Shown in pieces: positions 1-5,558 of a stretch of 5,558 nucleotides of DNA. The notes under the pieces were generated by a model. It was not told the DNA's origin, made no database searches, and saw only the letters and a program-made list of their open reading frames with translations. Made by a program: the position numbers and the translations under genes. How positions within the stretch are numbered: position 1 is the stretch's first letter; each line of letters begins with the position of its first letter. The DNA is from Anaerolineae bacterium (GTDB lineage Bacteria; Chloroflexota; Anaerolineae; Anaerolineales; Villigracilaceae), in assembly GCA_003524705.1 (NCBI GenBank), contig DQGV01000293.1:1-5558 (forward strand). The letters are read 5' to 3'.

Positions 1-977
1 GTAAAGAGTGTGGATAAATCTACCGGGGCAGAAATCATATCGAACTCTAAAAGAATGTCTTGCGTTACATTCCAAACGTTTTCATCCATAAAACCAATGG
101 AGGCACTGCCAGTGTCAATGAAAGGAATTGAGGCTTGCATCACTTGTTGTTGATATTCCAAATCAAGGGTTTCATCATATTGGAGTGCAAATTCAGCCAC
201 TTCATTTGGGTTTTCGATTGCATATTGATAACCGCGTAAGGTAGCACGCACAAAGCGGGCAATTAAATCTGAATTGTTTTGCTTAAATTCTTCAGTGACA
301 AAGATGGTATTGATATACACATCTACGCCATAATCTTTGTAATACATCAAGTTAATATCGTCACCGGCTTGGCGGGTCATCACTTGTTGGTCGGTGGCGA
401 ACATACCGGTCATAGCATCCATTTTGCCTGATTTGATTTCATTAGCACCGAAGAAATCTTCAATCAAAGCATAGTCCATAGAATCTTGTTCTAAACCAGT
501 GCGGCTCATAAAGGCAAGGAACATCAAGTCTGAATAACTGCTTAAGTCTAAAGAGTATGTACCAACTGTTTTGCCGACTAAATCTTCTGGCTTTAGAATT
601 TCATCACTGACAAGCGATGTGATGGCAAGCGGATTCTCTTGGTAAATTGCGGCAACAGATACAAAGTTCTGACCATTGGCTTCGGCAAGAATGAGTCCAT
701 CACCAGAGCCAATTCCAAATTGAGCATTGCCATTGGTAACTTCATCTAACGGATTTAATTCTGGACCACCAGCATTCAAAACAACTTCAATGTTTTCTTC
801 TGCATAGTATCCATTTTCAACAGCGGTATAAAAGCCTGCATATTCCACACCGTGAAACCAGCTCAATTGCACAGTTACTTTATCGGCAGGTCCTGAGGTG
901 GCACTTCCACACGCAGTTAAGATAATTGCTGTAATCATTATCAACCCCATCAAAACGTTCACTTTCTTTTTGTTCAT
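1..977 (-). CDS. ABC transporter solute-binding lipoprotein, NMT1/THI5-like (3' end outside window)
   Basis: Extracytoplasmic binding protein that would deliver a small ligand to an ABC importer. The frame is open from ATG at 977-975 to the window edge, giving 325 whole codons and no stop. Residues 1-22 form a lipoprotein signal peptide (MNKKK, hydrophobic core) ending in the lipobox LTAC, so Cys23 should be lipidated. The mature protein opens with the NMT1-type hallmark VQLSWFHGVEYAGFYTAVE at 36-54, then ENGYYAEENIEV. Later family-like blocks are FGIGSGDG (88-95), EDLVGKTVGTYS (131-142) and IKSGKMDAMTG (181-191). The visible part nearly fills the usual family length of about 320-340, so only a few residues should be missing. 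Relatives bind thiamine pyrimidine precursors (ThiY) or riboflavin (RibY), and the ligand here cannot be read from sequence. The cysteine-rich motif of yeast THI5 enzymes is absent, which supports a binding protein. The gene starts 37 bases after the sensor gene, probably in the same operon. A permease and ATPase may follow outside the window. Confidence 0.93.
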   Translation of the reverse strand, partial: MNKKKVNVLMGLIMITAIILTACGSATSGPADKVTVQLSWFHGVEYAGFYTAVENGYYAEENIEVVLNAGGPELNPLDEVTNGNAQFGIGSGDGLILAEANGQNFVSVAAIYQENPLAITSLVSDEILKPEDLVGKTVGTYSLDLSSYSDLMFLAFMSRTGLEQDSMDYALIEDFFGANEIKSGKMDAMTGMFATDQQVMTRQAGDDINLMYYKDYGVDVYINTIFVTEEFKQNNSDLIARFVRATLRGYQYAIENPNEVAEFALQYDETLDLEYQQQVMQASIPFIDTGSASIGFMDENVWNVTQDILLEFDMISAPVDLSTLF

Positions 978-983
978 ATTTTT

Positions 984-988
984 CTCCT
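984..988 (-). promoter_or_regulatory. Ribosome binding site of the downstream solute-binding protein
   Basis: The minus strand reads AAAGGAGAAAAATATG. AGGAG lies 6 bases before the ATG at 977, a near-ideal Shine-Dalgarno sequence and spacing, and it fixes this start. No other in-frame start lies between this site and the ATG. Confidence 0.8.
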
Positions 989-1014
989 TTTTATTTTTTA
1001 GACAATCCACAAAC

Positions 1015-3429
1015 TTATAGATTGTTCTTTTCACGTAATTGATTTGTCTTCAAAACCACACGGGCATCTTGCACACCAAGCGCGCGTCCTAATTCTCGTA
1101 AAGCAACTTGTAAAGTACTTTCAACGGAAGATGCGCTTTGTACTTTTTGACCAATCGAAGCGATGAGTGCTTCACGTTCAGCACGGGCTTGAACCTCAGT
1201 ATAAGAACGAGCATTTCGCAAAGCGATAGCAACTTGGTTAGAAATAGATTGCAATAGGTCAGCATCTTCTTGCTTTAAACCATCTGTAAGGTTATGTTGC
1301 ACGTCCAACACACCTAATACTTGATTACCAATAGAAATCGGTACAGCCACTTCAGATTTTGTTTCAGGCAGTAATGGGTTGGGTAACCAATTCGCATCTT
1401 TAGATGTATCCGGTACCAACACCACATTATTTGTTTCAGCCGCGCGCCCCACCAAACCTCTACCACGCGAAATTTTATGTCCGCGTGCTAACATGGTTTG
1501 CCCGGCTTCACCTGTACCACCAGCCATTACCAAGTCTTTGGTTTCTTCATCAATCAAATAAATATGAGCATGGTAATAATCGAAAGCAGATTGCACTTGC
1601 TCCACCACTTCGGTTACCAATTGAGATTGGTCTAAGATGGTAGACAAACGGCGGCTCACCTCAGTAGATGTAGCCAGCGCTTTTGTACGGTCTGCCACAC
1701 GCTGTTCAAGAGAACCAATCAAATCGCTTAACTGTGAAGTCATACTGTTGAATGTACTTGCCAACACGCCGACTTCATCTTGAGATTCCACACGGGCTTG
1801 TGCTGAAAGGTCACCACCCGAAACTTGTTGAGCAATATTCGTCAAACGCACAATTGGATTACTGAATGATTGAGCTGAGAAAACCGCAACCACAGCCACA
1901 AGTGCCAAAAGAATTAAAATAACGACTACAGCGTTACGGGTTTGTGCCTCTAAAGGAGCCAAAAATGTAGATTGAGGTTGAGCAACAGTAATAACCCAAG
2001 GCTGAGTCGTGAGGCGTGCAGACCCAGCGTTGTCAAGTTCATCAGCCGTAGAAGCAAATTGTGATGTGAAGATGGGTTGTGAATCAATATTACTTAACGC
2101 TTCTTGTAAGTCGGGGATGTTTGTTGCTAACTCTTCAGCAGTTCCTTCGGGTAAACGACGTTGTGCTTGTAATTCAGAAAGTACATCAGGAGATGGTGGC
2201 ACAACCATTTTAAGGATAAGGTCTGGATTTGTGCTATGTGCTAAACGGATGAAGTTCTCATCAAACAAGGTAATGAAAGAATTTTCCAAACCTTCAATGT
2301 TGGTCACAATTTGTTGAAGCACTGCGGCATTGTAACGAATACGAATTACACCAATAATTTCACCTGCCGAGTTACGAATAGGCGCACTGAAATAAAAGGA
2401 AAGGTCACCAGTGGAGTCTGAAATTTCCATCGGTGTAACATAGGGTAAATTGCTTTTAATTGGCTCAGTGAAATACAAACGTTCAGATTTATTAATACCA
2501 ATTTCACTTGCATCGGTATCGGCTAAGTCTGTACCACGAATGTCAATCACACCAACAGAAGTAATATAAATTTGGTCTCTGCGGGCGATTGAGGCTAAAT
2601 CTTGATATAAAGCCGCTTCTGTTTCGCTACCGGCGCGTTGATAAGAAGGCATAGATAAATATTCTTCAAGAATATGTAGTTGTGAGGCAGTACGAACCGT
2701 ATCAAGACCATCTCTTAGAAAATCATCAATCGAATTGGCTGTAAGAAGTGCTTCGTTTTGTAGAGCGGCATTGGCTTGTTGAGTAAGATTTTCTCTTGAA
2801 GAATTTTGATTGAGAAAGAACAATACACCAAGCGGAATTAACGCCACAATGATGAAACCTACTAATAATTTTGTGCGGATGGAGTAATTATTGAATTGGC
2901 GTACAACTGTAATCCCCATAAAAATAAATACACCAGCAATAATATAAGGTGAAACAGCTTGAACTTCAGGGAATACCACACGTTGCCATGGTGCAAATAA
3001 ATCCATCAGCAAGGTGATTGTACCCACCACAGCCGCCACGACTAGGTATTTAACAGATTCTTGACTAGAGAGAGTTTGACCAACGATTAATGAAGTGGTC
3101 ACTATTGCTGTGAGGGCGAAAAGGAAACCGAGCCCGGAATACAAAGCAGTTAAGAAGGGGAGGATGAAAAATGTCCCGGCGAGTATCAGGCTGACGCCAA
3201 GATTGACGCGGTTTCGTCGCGCAAGTAAACCACCGCCAATAGCCAAGCCACATAAAACTACCATTCCCGCTAAACTTGCGTAATATTGCCAGCCGCCATC
3301 GCGTATGATTGCAATGAAATAAGGAGGCGAGCCTGCAATCACTGCCACAACGATAATAATTACAATGTTAAAGGCATTACGCCCTTGAGTGTTCGTCTCT
3401 GCAAGAAAGTTTGAATACCATTTTTTCAT
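1015..3429 (-). CDS. Membrane sensor protein: 7 TM - Cache - TM - HAMP - GAF, no output domain
   Basis: Predicted membrane signal-transduction protein of 804 residues. About seven hydrophobic segments come first (roughly 21-42, 50-70, 77-94, 95-118, 127-147, 160-176, 187-206). Positive charges at MKK, RRNR (71-74) and [11 protein letters not shown] (177-187) place the N-terminus and the loops after segments 2 and 6 inside, so residues 211-495 lie outside. That region reads as a dCache domain, with [13 protein letters not shown] near 291 and [19 protein letters not shown] near 348-366. An eighth segment (498-518) leads to HAMP (about 519-571: [19 protein letters not shown], then [13 protein letters not shown]), a helical linker ([11 protein letters not shown]) and a GAF domain (about 598-740: [40 protein letters not shown]). 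The last 60 residues are helical, and no HisKA, HATPase, GGDEF or chemotaxis signalling domain follows. ATG at 3429 is preferred because AGGAA lies 6 bases upstream. An in-frame ATG at 3474 would add 15 polar residues and overlap the upstream gene. The ligand and output partner are unknown. Confidence 0.93.
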   Translation of the reverse strand: MKKWYSNFLAETNTQGRNAFNIVIIIVVAVIAGSPPYFIAIIRDGGWQYYASLAGMVVLCGLAIGGGLLARRNRVNLGVSLILAGTFFILPFLTALYSGLGFLFALTAIVTTSLIVGQTLSSQESVKYLVVAAVVGTITLLMDLFAPWQRVVFPEVQAVSPYIIAGVFIFMGITVVRQFNNYSIRTKLLVGFIIVALIPLGVLFFLNQNSSRENLTQQANAALQNEALLTANSIDDFLRDGLDTVRTASQLHILEEYLSMPSYQRAGSETEAALYQDLASIARRDQIYITSVGVIDIRGTDLADTDASEIGINKSERLYFTEPIKSNLPYVTPMEISDSTGDLSFYFSAPIRNSAGEIIGVIRIRYNAAVLQQIVTNIEGLENSFITLFDENFIRLAHSTNPDLILKMVVPPSPDVLSELQAQRRLPEGTAEELATNIPDLQEALSNIDSQPIFTSQFASTADELDNAGSARLTTQPWVITVAQPQSTFLAPLEAQTRNAVVVILILLALVAVVAVFSAQSFSNPIVRLTNIAQQVSGGDLSAQARVESQDEVGVLASTFNSMTSQLSDLIGSLEQRVADRTKALATSTEVSRRLSTILDQSQLVTEVVEQVQSAFDYYHAHIYLIDEETKDLVMAGGTGEAGQTMLARGHKISRGRGLVGRAAETNNVVLVPDTSKDANWLPNPLLPETKSEVAVPISIGNQVLGVLDVQHNLTDGLKQEDADLLQSISNQVAIALRNARSYTEVQARAEREALIASIGQKVQSASSVESTLQVALRELGRALGVQDARVVLKTNQLREKNNL

Positions 3430-3436
3430 AGGAGAT

Positions 3437-3441
3437 TCCTT
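3437..3441 (-). promoter_or_regulatory. Ribosome binding site deciding the sensor start
   Basis: The minus strand reads AAAAGGAATCTCCTATG, with AAGGA ending 7 bases before the ATG at 3429. It lies in the 25-base gap after the stop of the upstream binding-protein gene. This selects the 804-residue form over the 819-residue form starting at 3474. The TCCT just before the ATG is complementary to AGGA, but a 4-pair stem with a 3-base loop is too weak to claim regulation. Confidence 0.72.
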
Positions 3442-3454
3442 TTTATAAGCCTGA

Positions 3455-4417
3455 TTATGGCAGGAAAGAGGCATCCAATAATTCAGTTAGATTGGGTTGG
3501 TTGCCTAATGAACCATTGTTAATAAGATAATTTGCATTTGTGGTAAATGCTTCCAATAAATTTACAGTATCGGCAGGAGACTCGTTTGAAAATAAGGCTA
3601 CATTTTCCTGAGCATTGAAAATATAAGCATCTTCACTTAACTCAGACGGTGAAATTCCTAATGCGGTTGCGATAATTTGATTAGCTTCTTCAGGGTTTGA
3701 GTAACGGAATTCAATTGCTTCAAACCATGCACTAAGGAAAGCGCGAATATCATCAGGTCTTTGTTGAACGACGTCTGCTCGAAATACTAAAACATCAGGT
3801 GTAATTGTGCTAGAACCGCCGCTTTTTAATAAAAGTGTGGCACCGTCTTCAATCGCATCTGACGCAAAGGGGTCCCATGTATAGCCTGCGTCAATTGTAT
3901 TTCCGAGGGCGGCGGGAACATCCTCCACAGTAATATCAACAAAAGTAACATCGCCTCTTGTTAATCCACCTTCTTCCAGTGCGCGAATAGCGAATATCTC
4001 ATAAGTCGTGCCTAAAGGAACGCCAATTCTTTTGCCTCTTAAATCAGCTGGAGTTTGAATTTCAGGCGAACCAATGATGTAATTGAAACCACCATCATCA
4101 TTAACTGCCACTACTTTTAAGTCTGTATTGATATTTGTAAGCAGTACATCACCAGGACCGAAAAAACCACCGTCAATTGTTCCTGCGGCTAAAGCAGGTA
4201 AGGCATCTGAATAGACTTCATAAAATGTAGGCTCAACATTAACATTATGTTTTTCAAATAAACCCAATTCTTGGGCAACTAACATAGTGTGGTCTCCCCA
4301 CCAAAAGGTGTATTCTACGCGTAATGGCGGGTTTTCAGTTTCTGGTGCAGAAGCACCACAAGCACTCAAAATAAGAGTTGCGAGGAAAAAAATTGAAAAA
4401 ATACGATAAGGTTTCAT
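3455..4417 (-). CDS. ABC transporter solute-binding lipoprotein, NMT1/SsuA/TauA-like
   Basis: Complete extracytoplasmic solute-binding protein of 320 residues, a normal length for the family. Residues 1-19 are a lipoprotein signal (MKPYR, hydrophobic core, LSAC) with Cys20 as the expected lipidation site. The mature part shows the NMT1/SsuA/TauA pattern: [21 protein letters not shown] (34-54, split here as [10 protein letters not shown] and [11 protein letters not shown]), [19 protein letters not shown] (75-93), [15 protein letters not shown] (126-140) and [18 protein letters not shown] (176-193). The last resembles the WDP segment seen in taurine and alkanesulfonate binding proteins. Relatives bind sulfonates, nitrate or bicarbonate, or pyrimidine precursors, so the ligand is undetermined. 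An in-frame ATG at 4426 would add MQI but sits only 1 base after the GGAG. ATG at 4417 has a 10-base spacing and is preferred. The gene ends 25 bases before the sensor. It is clearly a different subfamily from the protein encoded at 977-1, so the pair is not a recent duplication. Confidence 0.93.
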   Translation of the reverse strand: MKPYRIFSIFFLATLILSACGASAPETENPPLRVEYTFWWGDHTMLVAQELGLFEKHNVNVEPTFYEVYSDALPALAAGTIDGGFFGPGDVLLTNINTDLKVVAVNDDGGFNYIIGSPEIQTPADLRGKRIGVPLGTTYEIFAIRALEEGGLTRGDVTFVDITVEDVPAALGNTIDAGYTWDPFASDAIEDGATLLLKSGGSSTITPDVLVFRADVVQQRPDDIRAFLSAWFEAIEFRYSNPEEANQIIATALGISPSELSEDAYIFNAQENVALFSNESPADTVNLLEAFTTNANYLINNGSLGNQPNLTELLDASFLP

Positions 4418-4427
4418 TATTTGCATT

Positions 4428-4431
4428 CTCC
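4428..4431 (-). promoter_or_regulatory. Ribosome binding site of the upstream solute-binding protein
   Basis: The minus strand reads CGGAGAATGCAAATAATG. GGAG is 10 bases before the ATG at 4417, slightly long but usable, and only 1 base before the alternative ATG at 4426, which is too close. It therefore favours the shorter 320-residue product. Confidence 0.55.
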
Positions 4432-4457
4432 GAATAAATCAGGTTATATTTTCAGCG

Positions 4458-4502
4458 AAAAAAGCCTTTTTACAGGTTGGATACGTGAGAAAAAGTTGGC
4501 TT
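4458..4502 (-). terminator. Possible weak intrinsic terminator after the histidine kinase
   Basis: Just past the kinase stop, on the minus strand, AAGCC (4502-4498) can pair with GGCTT (4466-4462) and TTTTT (4494-4490) with AAAAA (4471-4467). There is a 3-base bulge, an 18-base loop and a closing run of T reaching 4458. The layout is terminator-like, but the stem is AT-rich and interrupted and would be only marginally stable. Inference only. If real, it would separate the kinase transcript from the three genes that follow. Confidence 0.2.
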
Positions 4503-4508
4503 AAGTTG

Positions 4509-5558
4509 TTAAGCACTTGCCACCAAAGGCAAATCAAGGATAAAAGAGGAGCCTTTACCAGCCTCACTCTGAACCGACACATCTCCACCATGCGCCTCAG
4601 CAATCGACTTCACAATTGCCAGCCCTAACCCGTTGCCTTCTATTTCGGTCGTCTGACCTGTACGCACGCGATAGAAGCGGTCAAAAATGTGTGGCAAATC
4701 TGCTGAGGGGATTCCATAGCCGTTATCTTGCACTTGCACTTCAAAATAACCACTCACTAACTTGGCAATCACAGTGATATTTCCACCATTTGGGGTGTAC
4801 TTGATGGCATTGCCAATTAAATTCCGAATGGCTTGTTTAATTTGCAAAACATCTACATGAATACGAGCAGACTTAACCTCGTTTTGTAATGTCAACTTTT
4901 GTTCTTTTTGTGTGGCTTGCATTTCAAATTCGCCCACAATTTCTTTTAGCAACGCAGTTGCATCTACTGATTCACGGTTGGTCTCAGATTTTTTCAAATC
5001 AATTTCTGTTAAGTGCAACATATTTTGCACAAGCTCAAGCATATTTTTTGTAGAATGTTGAATTCGCCCCACAAACTCTTCCTGCTGATTATTTAACGGA
5101 CCCGCCTTGCTAAGCAAATTGCTATATCCACTAATAGACATAATTGGATTTTTCAAATCATGTGAAGCCGTAGCAATAAACTCATTCTTAATTTTTTCAA
5201 GTTGCTTTTGTTCATCGGTTACATTTTGATATAACCGCACATTTTCGATGGCAATTGCTGCCTGACTGGCAATTGCCTGTAATAAAAGTAAGTGATCTAG
5301 CGAGAAGTAATTTTCCTGTTCATGAGTGAGAAACAATAACCCCAACAAATCACGCCGACCAAATAATGGGGCAACAACTGCTGAGCGCGTCTGACTATTT
5401 TCGCTCATCAGCCAGTATTCATTATCTAAAGCATCTTCAACAATCACACCTTGGCGCGTTTCAAAAACATGTTGAAGCAAATTCTCTTGCAAATTAATCT
5501 GTTCTATTTCACCTTCTAAAACAGAAATTTGATAGCGTTCCGCTACGCTTCCATCTTG
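4509..5558 (-). CDS. GAF-domain sensor histidine kinase (N-terminus outside window)
   Basis: C-terminal 349 residues of a two-component histidine kinase, which autophosphorylates on histidine and passes the phosphate to a response regulator. The frame runs open to the window edge (first visible residues QDGSVAERYQ), so the true start is beyond 5558. A TTG at 5492 lies inside the GAF domain and is not a credible start. In visible numbering, residues 1-105 are most of a GAF domain (SAVVAPLFGRRDLLGLLFL, then ASQAAIAIENVRLY), followed by a short coiled linker. The HisKA H-box is ASHDLKNP with His133. The HATPase domain has an N-box NLIGNAIKYTPNGG (246-259), G1 DNGYGIP (278-284), F-box FDRFYRV (292-298) and G2 GNGLGLAI (308-315). 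All catalytic motifs are intact. No membrane segment is visible in this part, and no receiver domain follows. It precedes the binding-protein gene by 91 bases in the same orientation. Its regulator is not in the window, and its link to the sensor at 3429-1015 is inferred from position only. Confidence 0.95.
   Translation of the reverse strand, partial: QDGSVAERYQISVLEGEIEQINLQENLLQHVFETRQGVIVEDALDNEYWLMSENSQTRSAVVAPLFGRRDLLGLLFLTHEQENYFSLDHLLLLQAIASQAAIAIENVRLYQNVTDEQKQLEKIKNEFIATASHDLKNPIMSISGYSNLLSKAGPLNNQQEEFVGRIQHSTKNMLELVQNMLHLTEIDLKKSETNRESVDATALLKEIVGEFEMQATQKEQKLTLQNEVKSARIHVDVLQIKQAIRNLIGNAIKYTPNGGNITVIAKLVSGYFEVQVQDNGYGIPSADLPHIFDRFYRVRTGQTTEIEGNGLGLAIVKSIAEAHGGDVSVQSEAGKGSSFILDLPLVASA

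Noticed and set aside
1002..1025. Inverted repeat ACAATC / GATTGT around the sensor stop codon
   Set aside because: Six pairs with a 12-base loop, followed on the transcribed strand by an A-rich run and not a T tract. It does not fit a terminator and is probably chance.
1379..2317. Plus-strand open frames at 1379-1561, 1404-1643 and 2009-2317
   Set aside because: They lie antisense to the sensor, inside its HAMP, GAF and Cache coding sequence. Their translations show no domain-like pattern.
3065..3283. Short frames on both strands within the sensor's membrane module
   Set aside because: They are alternative frames of a GC-richer stretch of a clearly coding region, with no recognisable product.
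3430..3474. N-terminal extension of the sensor from ATG 3474
   Set aside because: It would overlap the upstream gene by 20 bases and add a polar 15-residue leader, whereas ATG 3429 has a well-placed ribosome binding site.
4443..4448. TATAAC on the minus strand as a -10 box for the binding-protein operon
   Set aside because: No -35-like hexamer is found at 16-18 bases upstream, and the region is AT-rich, so a chance match is likely.
4509..5492. Kinase gene starting at TTG 5492
   Set aside because: The same frame continues without a stop to 5558, and the TTG falls inside the GAF domain. The real start is outside the window.

Overview
The window reads as a piece of a bacterial chromosome of modest GC (near 40 percent by eye) with four genes, all on the minus strand and tightly packed. 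The most likely source is a member of Chloroflexota, probably Anaerolineae. This is inferred from the style of the proteins: a large membrane sensor with Cache, HAMP and GAF domains and a characteristic C-terminal helical tail, beside NMT1-type solute-binding lipoproteins and a GAF histidine kinase. No rRNA or other marker gene is present to confirm it.

In the direction of transcription (high to low coordinates): (1) 5558-4509, a soluble-looking GAF histidine kinase whose N-terminus lies outside the window; (2) a 91-base gap with a weak hairpin; (3) 4417-3455, a lipoprotein solute-binding protein of the NMT1/SsuA/TauA type; (4) 3429-1015, an 804-residue sensor with seven predicted N-terminal membrane segments, an extracytoplasmic Cache domain, an eighth membrane segment, HAMP and GAF, but no transmitter domain; (5) 977-1, a second solute-binding lipoprotein of the NMT1/THI5 type, cut by the window start just before its expected C-terminus. 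Gaps of 25 and 37 bases, each with a ribosome binding site, suggest that the last three genes form one operon. The kinase may be transcribed separately.

Taken together this looks like a nutrient-sensing and uptake locus. Two extracytoplasmic lipoproteins catch small organic ligands, a membrane sensor monitors the outside, and a histidine kinase carries a complete phosphotransfer core. No permease, ATPase or response regulator is in the window. If present, they lie beyond position 1 or beyond 5558. The point most worth pursuing is that the sensor has no visible output domain while a complete kinase core is encoded immediately upstream. That suggests, but does not prove, that input and transmitter are divided between two proteins. 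No mobile element, CRISPR array, RNA gene or extended repeat was seen.
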